Assembly (NCBI RefSeq): GCF_000321225.1
Contig: NW_004451517.1
Span: forward strand, 744,001-808,000
Length of the DNA: 64,000 bases
DNA from: Odobenus rosmarus divergens
Lineage: Eukaryota > Chordata > Mammalia > Carnivora > Odobenidae
Direction: 5' to 3'
The position numbers and the translations under genes were made by a program. Shown here piece by piece: positions 29,166 to 39,518 of this stretch; positions within the stretch are counted from its first letter, which is position 1; every line of letters begins with the position of its first letter. The notes beneath the pieces were generated by a model, which was not told the DNA's origin, ran no database searches, and worked only from the letters and a program-made list of their open reading frames with translations.

Positions 29166-29433
29166 TGGGGCACCTGGGTGGCTCAGGCAGTTAAGCGTCT
29201 GCCTCTAGCTCGGGTCATGATCCCAGGGTCCTGGGATCGAGCCCCACGTTGGGCTCCCCGATCAGCAGGGAGCCTGCTTCTCCCTCTCCCCACCCCCGCT
29301 CGTGCTCTCTTCTCTCTCTCCGTCTCTCAAATAAATAAAATCAGAAGGAAGGGAGGGAGAGGGGGGGGGGAGGAAGAAAAGAAAAAGGAAGGAAAGAAGG
29401 AGGGAGGGAAGGGAAGGGAAAGGAAGGAAGAAA
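29166..29433 (+). mobile_element. Can-SINE with expanded GGAA/GGGA tail
   Basis: GGGGCACCTGGGTGGCTCAGGCAGTTAAGCG head and AAATAAATAAAATC tail, followed by about 90 bp of GGAA, GGGA and AAGAAA purines (29342-29433). ATCCTGCCA/CTCCTGCCA flanks are the target-site duplication, so the purine tract grew out of the SINE tail. Confidence 0.92.
29342..29433 (+). repeat. Polypurine (GGAA/GGGA)n tract
   Basis: A purine-only tract on the plus strand of about 90 bp, including a run of 10 G. Capable of triplex (H-DNA) formation in principle. Confidence 0.85.
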
Positions 29434-29439
29434 GACTCC

Positions 29440-29719
29440 TGCCAGTTCCGCCAGTTCTAGGCGGGTGGGGATTCTTACGGGGTGCTGCCCATTCTGCGCT
29501 TTGCTCCCCTTCTGTGTTACTGCTGAGCCTCCAGACCCTAACATGTTAGGAGATGCGCTTGTTATTTGAAAATCAAACAAGTCACGGCAGCGGCCACCCT
29601 GGCTGCCCACCCAGCCTCAGCTCTCCCTTCTTTCCCAAAGCCACTGGCGCAGCCCAGAGGCCCACCTCCCAGGCGGGCGATCCACCTGCCGCAGAAGTTC
29701 AGGGTCATGTCAATGAACC
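29440..29719. other. Non-coding stretch, nothing recognised
   Basis: GC-rich unique sequence between SINE and LTR fragment. Confidence 0.3.
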
Positions 29720-29960
29720 ACAGTCTCCTGGGTGGTGATTGGCTTCAGGCTGGGCATGTGATCCACAGTGCTGGCCAATGAGGGACGCGAAGTCTGACGG
29801 AAGGCTTCCGGGGGCAAATTCCCTCTCGATGCAAATCCCGAGAGGCACTTTTCCACCCGCGCACTGAAATTCCCGCAGCCGTCCCGAGACCACAGGAGAG
29901 CTGGTTTGGGGCAGCAGAGTGGAAAAGGGAAAAGCACCAGTGTGCTCTCTGACCTCTCCG
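29720..29960 (+). mobile_element. MaLR-like LTR fragment
   Basis: GGTGGTGATTGGCTTCAGGCTGGGCATGTGATCCACAGTGCTGGCCAATGAGG is the LTR phrase; the remainder is diverged. Confidence 0.4.
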
Positions 29961-31440
29961 AGCTGTTGAATTAGCCACCTTTCCGGCTGCCTCTGATGGC
30001 CGTCTTGGGATGGGAGGTAGCATCCTTCCTGATGATTTCAGCTAATGGAGGTGGACAGAGGTTTCTGTTATTTGCCACCAGAAGCATCCTGACACGAGAC
30101 TTTACAGGAAGACACCCAACACAGGGGGGTATATAGTACTTGCTCGATAAATACGTGTGATTCTTGGAAATGGAGTTTGAGAGCGTGAAGTCACCTGTTT
30201 TCTCTATTTCTGTTGGGACCACTGAACACGATCACTCAGCGTTGGCCCCTGGGCTTGCGGGGGGGGGGTCATCTTGGGGTGAGGGTGGGGGCAAAGCCAG
30301 CATTTGAGTTAAACATCCCTATGATGCCGTCGTCACTGTTGGTGTCTGCCTGGGGATGAGGCCGGAGCTGAGCAGGTCCCTGGGGAGGTGATTACCGCCC
30401 TGGCTTGAGGCGCTATGGTCTGGGTGGGGACCGATATTAACAATAAACCCAGGACCTTTCCATAAAGTGGAGGCAGACCCATCCCAGCGGCCCCAGGGGC
30501 TCCACCGCCTCTTCTTCCTGGTACAAAAGAAGCACCTCCCACAGTTCATGAAGGACTTTTATGTTCCCTTTTTATTAAAATTCAAACCAAAATAACTTAA
30601 AAGACTAAAAGAAGAAAGAGCCGCTCCCTTGGGGCCCTCCCTATTGCTCTCAGGGCAGCCGCTACTGTCCCAGGGCGGACTGAGCCATCCCCCCACCCCA
30701 GGCAGGGTGCTCCTGCGGATGGGAGGGTGGGTGGGGGGGCAAAGTGAATCCAGGCTTTGCCCCGCTGAGGGCGCTGTCCTCCAGTGCCTCCTGTCTGGGC
30801 ACAGGGCCTGGGCAACCTGGTCCCGCTGTGCGCCTCACCAGCTCCCGGCGGCCTGCAGGCCCCCCAGCTCCACTCCAAGCCGGCTTCCTCCTGACACAAT
30901 GGAAAAGTCTGCCAGGAGGACCCAGACTCTGCCTCCGGTCAGCGACTGCAGCCTCCCAGGTGGGTGGCATGTACCTGAATTGGGACAGCTTTGTTCCCCC
31001 ATCTGGTGCTGAGGCCTGCAGGGCCCAAGCCTAGCTAACACCCAGAACATGCTCCCACGGGTTGGGGAGCTGGCCTCTCCTCGCTCAGGGGCCACCCAAA
31101 TGCACGTGGCTTCTCACCCCTGCCCCCGGCCAGTGATGTCCCAAGATGTCTTGACATACCCTGGGCTGTGGCTGCCGCCTCCAGAATGGGGAGGGGACGC
31201 TTCCCCAGGCCAGCGTTCTCACTGCCCAATACACCTGTTCCACTTCATGCCTCTTCCCCTGGGTCACCCCCTGGATAGAGGAGGACCCCTTCCGTACCCC
31301 GTCAAGACCCTACTCTGAAAGACAGAGGGCCTGCAGACCGTGGGAGCTGGGTTATCTTTGCTGTCAATCAACCTTTAATCAGCAACTCCGTGAAAGGCAT
31401 TCTGCGATAAGTAAACATATACCTGATTTTTTGAGGGAAA
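29961..31440. other. Unique, mostly GC-rich stretch
   Basis: No repeat recognised beyond a G run at 30260-30268. A short AT-rich island (30557-30615) has TTTATTAAAATTCAAACCAAAATAAC. Overlapping open frames over 30597-31230 on both strands lack domains. Confidence 0.35.
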
Positions 31441-31806
31441 CGGGGAGTTGTATTCATGTCCTGGTCCTGGCATAACAAATGACTACAAACTGGGTGGCCT
31501 CAAATGACAAATTTACCCTCTCACAGTTCTCAAGGCCAGAAGTCCGAAATCAAGGTGTCCACAGGGCCGAGGTCCTTCCCAAGGTCTAGGAGAGAAGTTC
31601 CTTAGTCTCCTCCGGCTTCTGGTGGCTCCAGGCACCCCTTGTCTTGCGGCCACATCCCTCCACTTCAGGTGGCCTCCTCCTCTGTTTCTCTCCCTGGTGT
31701 GTCTCTTCTAAGGACACTTGACTTGGATTTCAGCTCTACCTCGATAATCCAGGATGACCTCATTTCGAGATCCTTAATTATATCTGCAAAGGCCCTTTTT
31801 CTCATA
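31441..31806 (-). mobile_element. MLT1-like LTR, antisense, left part
   Basis: CTGGCATAACAAATGACTACAAACTGGGTGGCCTCAAATGACAAATTTACCC...CTCACAGTTCTCAAGGCCAGAAGTCCGAAATCAAGGTGTCCACAGGGCC...GAGATCCTTAATTATATCTGCAAAGGCCC. Interrupted by the young L1, and continues at 32570. Confidence 0.7.
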
Positions 31807-32563
31807 TATTCTTTTTTTTTTAAATTTTTTATTGTTATGTTAATCACCATACATTACATCATTAGTTTTTGATGCAGTGTTCCATGATTCATTGTTTGTG
31901 CATAACACCCAGTGCTCCATGCAGAACGTGCCCTCTTTAATACCCATCACCAGGCTAACCCATTCCCCACCCCCTCCCCTCTAGAACGCTGTTTGTTTTT
32001 CAGAGTCCATCATCTCTCATGGTTCGTCTCCCCCTCCGATTTCCCCCCCTCATTCTTCCCCTCCTGCTATCTTCTTCTTTTTTTTTCTTAACATATAATG
32101 TATTATTTGTTTCAGAGGTACAGATCCGTGATTCATCAGTCTTGTACAATTCACAGCGCTCACCATAGCACATACCCTCCCCGATGTCTATCACCCAACC
32201 ACCCCCCCCCCCCCCCACCCCCCACCGCTCCAGCAACCCTCAGTTTGTTTCCTGAGATTAAGAATTCCTCATATCAGTGAGGTCATATGATACATGTCTT
32301 TCTCTGACTGACTTATTTCACTCAGCATAACACCCTCCAGTTCCATCCACGTTGTTGCAAATGGCAAGATCTCATTCCTTTTGATGGCTGCATAATATTC
32401 CATTGTGTATATACACCACATCTTCTTTATCCATTCATCTGTTGATGGACATCTTGGCTCTTTCCACAGTTTGGCTATTGTGGTCATTGCTGCTATAAAC
32501 ATCGGGGTGCACGTACCCCTTCGGATCCCTACATTTGTATCTTTGGGGTAAATACCCAGTAGT
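31807..32563 (-). mobile_element. Young L1, 5'-truncated, with ORF2 C-terminus
   Basis: Antisense arctoid L1. The poly(A) is the T run at 31811-31821; the 3' UTR includes TTAATCACCATACATTACATC and a C-rich stretch at 32196-32222. The minus frame ending at 32269 encodes the ORF2 C-terminus with IYTMEYYAAIKRNEI, uninterrupted from the truncation point. Flanks GCAAAGGCCCTTTTTCT (31786) and GCAAAGGTCGTTCTTCT (32564) are the diverged target-site duplication. Confidence 0.92.
32196..32222. repeat. C-rich run in L1 3' UTR
   Basis: Almost pure C run with single A breaks, within the young L1 3' UTR. The complementary strand is G-rich. Length is likely variable and error-prone in assembly. Confidence 0.8.
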
Positions 32564-32569
32564 GCAAAG

Positions 32570-32672
32570 GTCGTTCTTCTAAACAAGGCCACATTCACAG
32601 GCTCCAGGGCTTGGGGTGTGGCCATACCTTTTGCGGGGCTACCAGCCAACCCCCTATAGGGGTGGGATTATA
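32570..32672 (-). mobile_element. MLT1-like LTR, antisense, right part
   Basis: CTAAACAAGGCCACATTCACAGGCTCCAGGGCTTGGGGTGTGGCCATACC continues the LTR interrupted at 31806, matching the phrase AAATAAGGTCACATTCACAGG of this family. Confidence 0.65.
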
Positions 32673-32674
32673 AT

Positions 32675-32939
32675 TCCTGCAAACAGATGCAAAGAGAATA
32701 GTCTGGACCCAGTAGGATGTATGGTGAGAAGACCACGAGTGAGACATGTGTGAGTCAGATGCTGCTCCGCCATCGCGTCCCTGCCTGTCCTCTTCAAACA
32801 TGTCAGTGTCAGCAAGGCCAGAGGAAGGCTGCAGAATGGATCAGATGAAAGGAGGCCAGAAAGACGGGACACCACAGGCATTGCCTGGGCCTGGATGAGC
32901 TCCCGGGGGAAGGAGGACCGTAAAGGCTCTTTCTGAGAC
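32675..32939. other. Non-coding stretch, possibly the upstream part of an old repeat
   Basis: Sequence without a recognisable gene. It may be the upstream part of the L1-type repeat that follows. Confidence 0.3.
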
Positions 32940-33117
32940 TAGAAAGTGGGACCCAGAAGGAGCCTGTAGGTTACAGTCTGGTGTCAAGATTGTTTTCAGA
33001 TTCTGGCAGTTGTACTGCATGGAACAGAATCTCTTTGATCTTAGGACATCTGCACTAAAGTAATAGGACGAGGAGGTCTGATCTCTGCAATTTATGCCTC
33101 AGTAGTTCATCATAAAG

Positions 33118-33148
<31 letters not shown>

Positions 33149-33265
33149 ACAGAGACGAAGACAGAGAGACAGACAGGAAGAACAAAATGTTAGCATTGGT
33201 GAGTCTGCGTGAAGGGATGACAGGAATTCCTTGCATCACCTCGAAGCTCCAGAAACCAAGTCTGA
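32940..33265 (+). mobile_element. Old L1-type 3' end with (TG)n
   Basis: Order of phrases CAGATTCTGGCAGTTGTACTGCATGG, ACATCTGCACTAAAGTAATAGG, TCTGATCTCTGCAATTTATGCCTCAG, then AACAAAATGTTAGCATTGGTGAGTCTGCGTGAAGGG matches an old mammalian LINE 3' UTR. A pure TG run sits at 33121-33148. Confidence 0.6.
33121..33148. repeat. (TG)n microsatellite
   Basis: About 13 pure TG units, followed by an ACAGAGACGAAGACAGAGAGACAGACAGG purine-rich tract. Confidence 0.92.
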
Positions 33266-34384
33266 GCTTTACTTAAAATGAACAGCAGAGGGGACACCAG
33301 GGCCCTGTTCACAGGTACGACCTCATGTGACCTCTGGGCAGCCATTCACAGAGGACTAAGCATCCTCATGTGTTCGGCAAAGGAAATCGAGTCCCTGGGA
33401 CCTCAAAGAGCAGACGGGCGCCACCTGGCCGCGGGACGCCCAATCTTGGGCTTGTGACTACAGGCAAGGAATGAACATTTCTCTTTCAGTCCCACAGGTT
33501 CAAGTGGCGCCTGGGTCATGGGAACCCGAAAGAGCCCGTGCAGGGTCTGGACAAGCAGCTCCGATATAATCCCTGGGGAGTGGTGAAGGGCATGGCCTCC
33601 TCACTAGCTGATTAGTGAGGTGGGTCTGGAAGGCACATCAGCGTCTCATGATGCAACCTGGACCCAGCCAGCGATTGGTGAATCAGCATGTAGCAACTCT
33701 GCCCAATCCTGGAATTTGGCACTGAATTTGGCAGAGCCTAGGCATTGGCAAAAGAGGGAGCACTGCTGCAGGAGTCGAAGAGCCCAAGAAAAGATGGGAG
33801 AAAGGTTTTCCATCTTTTTGAAGTGTCCAGAAGTTGGGAGGCAGGAGGAATCCAGAACTTGGGGTAAAAACAATCTGTCCTACAAGCATGGGATGGGGCA
33901 TTCTGTTCAAACAGATTCTTCCTCTCACAGGGTTGTCTTGAGGATTGAGAGATACTGTGCAGAAAAATGCTTTGTGGACCCCCAAGTCCAGACTGTAGGT
34001 GTCATGAGGCATGAGGTCTGAATGAAACTGGGAAGAGAAACTCTTGGGGGTGAGCCTAGACCTTTCCTGGGTGCCTGGCCTATGGCAGGTGCAGCACAGA
34101 TGAATGTGGACTCACACTGTGTTTGCCAGGTCTCTTGGCCTTGAATGCTAAGACCCAACCTAAACCAGTTTCAGACACCGGGGGAAGCCGATAGAAGGCT
34201 GCAAGGGTAATCTGCAGCCAGACCTCGAGAAACTGAGTCACGGCTCAAGCTCCTCCCCTGTCTGCACATTTGCCTCTTTCTTTTCTTTCTAGAAAGACTA
34301 CCTTCCTTGACTTCTCAGGGCCACATGGAGGAAAACATAGCTGCCAACAACTTCTAAGGTTTATATTTTACCAAATAGCATTTC
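33266..34384. other. Mostly unique stretch
   Basis: Only faint MIR-like words (near 33345-33420 and 33920-33975). The open frame over 33620-34021 has no domain or splice context. Confidence 0.35.
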
Positions 34385-34520
34385 CCAGGGAAGGACTCTG
34401 ATTGGCTCAGCTTGGGTCCCATGCTCACTTCTGGACCAATAAAAGACAACCAGGAAGTCAGGGTCATATTTATATTTGCTGCTTCTACTGACATCATGGT
34501 GGTGGGACAGGGGGCGTGTG
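34385..34520 (-). mobile_element. MaLR-like LTR fragment, antisense
   Basis: CCCAGGGAAGGACTCTGATTGGCTCAGCTTGGGTCCCATGC is the reverse complement of the GCCAATCAGAGTCCTTCCCTGGG phrase seen at 14847. Confidence 0.5.
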
Positions 34521-34599
34521 AAGTACAGTGAATTTCTATTCCTAGAAATGGGATGCTGAGCAGATAATCTCCTAGGCGTCCATGAAAGAATTCATTTTA

Positions 34600-34745
34600 T
34601 AAGAAGGAATTGGTTTTCAGAAGTTTATAAAAGTAATATTTTCATTGTAGTAAATTCTGGCAGGAGAAGAAGACAAATCACCCATAACTCGACGACTCAG
34701 AAATAATCACCATTAATGTTCTTCACATCTTTCTGGCTGTTTCTT
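34600..34745 (+). mobile_element. Old LINE 3' fragment (tentative)
   Basis: TAATATTTTCATTGTAGTAAATTCTGG...AAATCACCCATAACTCGACGACTCAGAAATAATCACCATTAATG is a known mammalian LINE-type phrase. Family not fixed. Confidence 0.4.
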
Positions 34746-34769
34746 CCTAGTCTCCTCTGCTGTTCCTAA

Positions 34770-35384
34770 ATGCTGGAGTCCCAGGGCTCATCCTTGGATG
34801 TCTTCTCTTTTCTATCCATACTCACTCACCCCTTTGGTGAGCCCATCAGCCTCATGTTCAGAAGATTACAGAATTTCCGTCTCCTGACTCGGCTTCTCCC
34901 TGACACCAGGCTAGTATATCCAGTGACCATCTCAACCCCGGGCTGGGTATCAGGCATCCAAACCACACTGCTCTTTAGAGCCCCAGCTCCTGCCTACTCA
35001 CCTGTCCCTCCCACAGTCTCCCCACCTCCTTCAATGTGGGCTCGTCCCTTTGGAGGGCTCAGTTTCAGGATCCCCATGATGCCTCTCCTTCTCTCTCTTC
35101 CCCTCATATCTGATCTATGAGCTCTGCTTTCAAAATGCATCCTTTATCTGACCACTGTTCATCTTGCCCCCTTGCAACCCAGTCGAGGCCACCTCCAGCT
35201 TCACCTGTGTCTTGCACCCTCCTGACCTGTTGGCCTGCTCTCCCCGGTCCTGCCTTCACCCCGCAACCCCCCAGCGCCCTGCCCCTGGAATCCTGCAGAA
35301 TCCAGTCATTCACAGGGCCCCTTTCTCAAGCCCTCTGATGGCTGCCTATCAAATTCAGAAGAAAGGGATGAAGTTTCCTTCGGG
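34770..35384 (+). mobile_element. L2, long fragment
   Basis: CCCAGGGCTCATCCTTGGATGTCTTCTC...ACTCACTCACCCC...GTGACCATCTCAACCCC...CCTTCAAAATGCATCCTTTATCTGACCACTG...CAAGCCCTCTGATGGCTGCCTATCAAATTCAG follows L2 in order over about 600 bp. Confidence 0.8.
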
Positions 35385-35575
35385 ATGATGAAAACATCCT
35401 CGAAGAAGACAGTGAGGAGGGTTGTATGACTCTGTAAATGTACTAAAACCCCCAGAAATGTACACTTCAAAGATTCTGAGTTTTAGGGCATGTTAACTAT
35501 ATCTCAGTAAAGCTGCTATTTTAAAAAGAAGCAGAATAGTTAAGAAATTATTCTAGAAGCTTGGAGTAAAAATTA
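35385..35575 (+). mobile_element. Old L1 (L1M-type) 3' fragment
   Basis: GATGATGAAAACATCCTCGAAG...TGTAAATGTACTAAAACCCCCAGAAATGTACACTTC...AACTATATCTCAGTAAAGCTGC matches the same L1 3' segment as 14160-14344. It interrupts the L2. Confidence 0.6.
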
Positions 35576-35586
35576 AAGTCTTTCTG

Positions 35587-35792
35587 GGGCGCCTGGGTGG
35601 CTCAGTTGGTTACACGTCTGCCTTCTGCTCAGGTCATGATCTCAGGGTCCTGGCATCCAGCCATATGGTAGGCTCTCTGCTCAGCAGGGAGTCTGCTTCT
35701 CCCTCTCCCTCTGACCCTCCCCTGTGCTTGTGTGCACTCTCTCTCAAATAAATAAATAAATAAATAAAATCTTTAACAAACAAACGAACTGA
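35587..35792 (+). mobile_element. Can-SINE
   Basis: GGGGCGCCTGGGTGGCTCAGTTGGTTACACG head, CT-rich body, (AAAT)n tail. Flanks AAAGTCTTTCTG and GAAATCTTTCTG are the target-site duplication. Confidence 0.95.
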
Positions 35793-35799
35793 AATCTTT

Positions 35800-36080
35800 C
35801 TGCTGGCCTGCTCTGCACCATGTGAGCTGGCCCTCCTCCCCACTGAGCTCTCCTTCCCTCCTTGTCACTCACTCTGCTCTGGTGGCACATCCTCCTTCCC
35901 TCCAACCCCACCCCCAAGCTTCTGCCTCAGGGCCTTTGCACTTGTGATGCTCTTCTCCTGGACACCCACTGGCCCACTCGGCTTCCCTCAGTGAAGCCTG
36001 TGCCATTCATCCAAAACTGTGTCCCCCCCCGGCCCCAAGTCACTCCCTGTCAACCCCCATCACCATGGCCGGCTTCACTT
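35800..36080 (+). mobile_element. L2 continuation
   Basis: CTCACTCTGCTCTGGTGGCACATCC...CTGCCTCAGGGCCTTTGCACTTGTGATGCTCTTCTCCTGGACACCC is the L2 segment that follows the one ending at 35384, so SINE and L1 fragments sit within one L2. Confidence 0.75.
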
Positions 36081-36089
36081 TCCTCCTTC

Positions 36090-36480
36090 ACACTTGAATT
36101 AGCATCCCATTCTGCAGCTGCTGTCACGAAGTCCCACAAATAAGGTGGCTTAAAACAAGAGATATTTACTCTCTCATGGTCTGGTGGCCGGAAGTCCAAA
36201 GTCGAGGTGTCGGCAGGGTTGGATCCTTCTGCAGGCTCCACGGGGAAGTGTGTTCGGGCAGCTGTCCGGGCTTCTGGTGGTTGCGGTGGTCTTTGGTTGG
36301 TAGTGTCACCTGGATCTCTACCTTCATTATCACACGGCTTTCTCCCTGCGGGTCAGTGTCTTTTAAGTACACATCATATTGGATTGGGGCCCACCCGAAT
36401 CCAGTGTGACCTCATTTTACCTTGATCATGTCTGAGAAAATCCTATTTCCAAATAAGATCACAGGCATAGGCTTTCTTTC
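36090..36480 (-). mobile_element. MaLR-like LTR, antisense
   Basis: AGCTGCTGTCACGAAGTCCCACAAATAAGGTGGCTTAAAACAAGAG...CCGGAAGTCCAAAGTCGAGGTGTCGGCAGGG...CCTATTTCCAAATAAGATCACAGGC. Antisense LTR of the MLT1-like group. Confidence 0.65.
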
Positions 36481-36774
36481 TGTGGCCATTGTTCACAGGT
36501 TCCCTTTTCTCGAAGCCAAGATGCTACCCAAGTCCTGTTTCGAGCCTTGACATGGCCTCTGAGGTTGGCAGTGAAGACTGTTGCCCCCGTACAGTGAGTG
36601 ACTCTTGGAGCGGCGATGGCTTGCCCAGGATCCGGGGCGGGGGGCCCAGGGCGCCCATGCTGCACTGGCTTTGAGCCACCCAGGTTCACCGCAGATAGTT
36701 CTGAAGACAAGAGTACTGAGGGGTTGGTTGCATTCACAGATCCACCTGCTGCTGCCTGGATCTGCCCCACCCCG
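36481..36774. other. Non-coding stretch, nothing recognised
   Basis: Unique GC-rich sequence. Confidence 0.3.
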
Positions 36775-37080
36775 AACACACCAGGTCACCAGGGTCCCCC
36801 TCCAGGCCTTTGCTTATGCCCTTCCCCCAGCCTGGAATGTCTCTCCTGGGCCCCACACAACCCGATTCATCTTCCAGCCTCAGGCTAGTGTCCACCAGCA
36901 TCACATCTGCCCTGATCCTGCCCCCCTCAGCTTCCCCCCTGACAGTGCCTGGTGCATCCTTGGGGTGTCTGCATTTGACTGAATGAAGCACTCATTCTTT
37001 GCCCTTCCAGGGCTCCCCTGAGCTCCCTGAGGCCAGGATGGGACCCAGCCCCCGAGGGCCTGGCCCACAAGGCTGATGCC
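36775..37080 (+). mobile_element. L2 fragment
   Basis: CTCCAGGCCTTTGCTTATGCCCTTCCCCCAGCCTGGAATGTCTCTCC...TCATCTTCCAGCCTCAGGC...TCTGCATTTGACTGAATGAAGC is L2. Confidence 0.75.
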
Positions 37081-37099
37081 TCTTTGTTCGATGAGCTTA

Positions 37100-37208
37100 G
37101 GGACCGAAAGTGTTGTGGTTCAGAGTCGGGGTCCCAGAATCAGGCAGACCTGGGTTTGCCCAGGCAGACCCCAATTCTGCCACTTGATAGTTGTGCCGTC
37201 TTGGGCAA
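37100..37208 (+). mobile_element. MIR, truncated by an LTR
   Basis: GAATCAGGCAGACCTGGGTTTGCCCAGGCAGACCCCAATTCTGCCACTTGATAGTTGTGCCGTCTTGGGCAAGT ends at the start of the MLT1-like LTR. Confidence 0.75.
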
Positions 37209-37535
37209 GTGTTATGGATTGAATTGTGTGTGCCCGAAAGATGATACGTGCAAGTCCTACCCCTGATACCTGTGGATGTGAACTTTTTTGGAAATACGGT
37301 CTTTGCAGATAGAATTGGTTAAGATGAGGTCCCACTGAATTAGGATAGACACTGAATGCAATGACTTAGAAGAAGAAACAGAAACACGGAGGGAAGGAGC
37401 CATGTGGCCGTGGAGACAGACATCGGAGTGGTGTGTCTACCAGCCAAGGAACAACAGGGACTGCCAGGTGCCCCAGGAGATGGGAAGGGCCAGGAAGGAG
37501 GCTCCCCTAGATCATCATGTATTTCCAATCTAGCC
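37209..37535 (+). mobile_element. MLT1-like LTR, 5' part
   Basis: GTTATGGATTGAATTGTGTGTGCCCGAAAGATGATACGTGCAAGTCCTACCCCTGATACCTGTGGATGTGAAC...TTTGCAGATAGAATTGGTTAAGATGAGGTCCCACTG is the sense start of this LTR family. Confidence 0.75.
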
Positions 37536-38749
37536 GTGTGGCTGGGTGTTGGTAGTTTGCTCCTTTCCATTCCAGAACACCCAGTGTATGGTGTAACGCA
37601 ATGTGGCAATGCGATTATCCACTCCATCCACTCTCCTGTTGCTAGGTGTTTATGCAAATGCTATAAATCCCCAGTGCTTTGTGCTCCAGAGGAGGAGAGG
37701 GAGCAGGGAAGGAGGAGGAGAGGCATAAAGAAAAGGCATAAAGGTGAGTTCTCACAGCCACCGTATTTGGAACTGGGAGTTGAGGGAGGCTCTGAGAGAA
37801 AGCTTTATGCTTCCATAAATATGGTCAGTGCCTTGCACGTGTCGGGCATCTGGGGAGCATGCAATACTACTGCTTATTAGTAGGAGGAGGACACATTTTA
37901 TTAAGTGTAGTAATTCCATTAACAATATTACTCAGTTGCAGACCTGGGCCCTATCGTTGGATCTTGGCATCCCCACCGGATGGCTGTCCCCAGGACACCA
38001 CTGCCATTCGACAAATAGATGTTGGTCTCAAACAAGGACCTAGGAACACCCACACCCAAGATGGGACCCACGCTTTCTCCTTCCTGTGAGCCCCTCCACC
38101 CCCCGACCCCATCATGAAAGGCTGAGTAAGAGAAAGACGTTAGACCTTGCATGTGGCTTTGTCTCTGCGATTAGTGGGGAAGAGAAAACCGTGATGGTTG
38201 CAGGTGGGTCTGGGGGCTGTGGGTGGGGTGACCGGTCCGGTTATCCCCCAGTGATGTTCATTCAGTCTCCTCGTGCGTGTTGCCAAGAAGTGATCAAGGC
38301 AGGGGTGAGGGCACCGGGGTTGGGTGAGGCAGCTCTGGAGGCTCTGGGGAGATGGAGGGAGGAAGGTGTGCCATCTCGCCATCACTCATTCCCCGGGGCA
38401 TCGGCATTGGGAAGGCCCAGCTCACCTGGTATGGTCTCAGATCTCCCCTCGGAGAAGAAAGTGGTTCCTTTCTCCCAGGGAAAGCGGTGACTCAACTTAC
38501 CCTAATCCAGTCCTACAGCAGAAGCGCTGTAGACCACGTGTCTCTCAGTCTGTAATGTTTGCATGAGGTACCGAGGAATCCTGGGGAAAATGCAGTGTCT
38601 GATTTAGAGGCGGAGGTCCAAGATGCTAAGGTTGCTGGTCCTGAGGCGGTAGAGATGTAGCGAGCCAGAGAGCTGAGAAGTTAGGGGCCGACTTGGGGTG
38701 TGTTTTTACATGCACACAGACACAGCTTGCTGGGGGAGAAAGGTGGGGA
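37536..38749. other. Unique non-coding stretch
   Basis: No repeat recognised. ATGCAAATGCTATAAATCC near 37653-37671 combines an octamer word and a TATA-like word, without a supported exon. Confidence 0.35.
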
Positions 38750-38950
38750 TGGACGTCGGACAGATCTGGGTCTGACCAGTTCTGCTATGGGCTGCCTGGG
38801 TGCCTGGGAGCAGGGTGGGCAACCTCTAAGAACATCAATTTGCCCATCTATAAAATAAGAGAATGGCCAGTTACCCCACGAGGCTGTTGTGAGGATAAAG
38901 GAGATCATGTGTAATGGTATGCTTTTGTATGCTCTGTGCTGTGGGTGTCC
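38750..38950 (+). mobile_element. MIR
   Basis: GTCTGACCAGTTCTGCTATGGGCTGCC...CAATTTGCCCATCTATAAAATAAGAGAATGGCCAGTTACCCCACGAGGCTGTTGTGAGGATAAAGGAG is sense MIR. Confidence 0.75.
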
Positions 38951-38984
38951 TTCCTAACCAGGTCTTCCTCCATGCATCTGTTTT

Positions 38985-39328
38985 ATTTGTTTCCCCCTGT
39001 TCATTTTATCTGTTTATATCAATATCCGTAGACACCATCCGGGCAGTGACACAATGAGCCACACGATGGAATGCTCGGAGTTGTTTAAAACGTTGCTGTA
39101 GATCTCCATATATTTACATGGAAGGGTGCCTGGGGCAGTGATAAACTGGGTCAAGTGAGGTCTCATTAGATCTCATTCAGGTCACACTGGGTACATCCTT
39201 AGGTCGGCATGGAGAGATGCTGTCACCCCAACATGAAGCAGTGTAGGGCCTCAGCGATATGAGTTGGGGTTATCTTTATTTTCTTCTTTGCGTTTTTTGG
39301 AAATGTTCTCTAAGTGTATGATATTTTA
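38985..39328 (+). mobile_element. Old L1 (L1M-type) 3' fragment
   Basis: CGATGGAATGCTCGGAGTTGTTTAAAACGTTGC...ATTTACATGGAAGGGTGCC...GGTTATCTTTATTTTCTTCTTTGCGTTTTTTGGAAATGTTCTC. Ends at the SINE. Confidence 0.55.
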
Positions 39329-39503
39329 TTTAAAGATTTTATTTATTTGAGACAGAGAGAGAGCATGAGCAGAGGGAGGGGCAGGGGGAGAAGCAGGGTC
39401 CCCGCTGAGCAGGGAGCCCGATGCGGGACTCGATCCCATGACTCCAGGATCATGACCTGAGCCAAAGGCAGACGCTTAACTGACTGAGCTACCAGGTGCC
39501 CCT
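39329..39503 (-). mobile_element. Can-SINE, antisense
   Basis: TAAAGATTTTATTTATTTGAG...CGATGCGGGACTCGATCCC...CTGACTGAGCTACCAGGTGCCCC. Flanks GTATGATATTTTA and GTATAATATATTA are a diverged target-site duplication. Confidence 0.92.
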
Positions 39504-39518
39504 GAGGGTATAATATAT

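Noticed and set aside
30597..31230. Cluster of overlapping ~100-codon frames on both strands
   Set aside because: GC-rich, stop-poor DNA. No frame has a domain, and opposite-strand frames are equally long.
32269..32649. 126-codon minus-strand frame
   Set aside because: C-terminus of L1 ORF2 joined by chance to LTR sequence at the insertion point.
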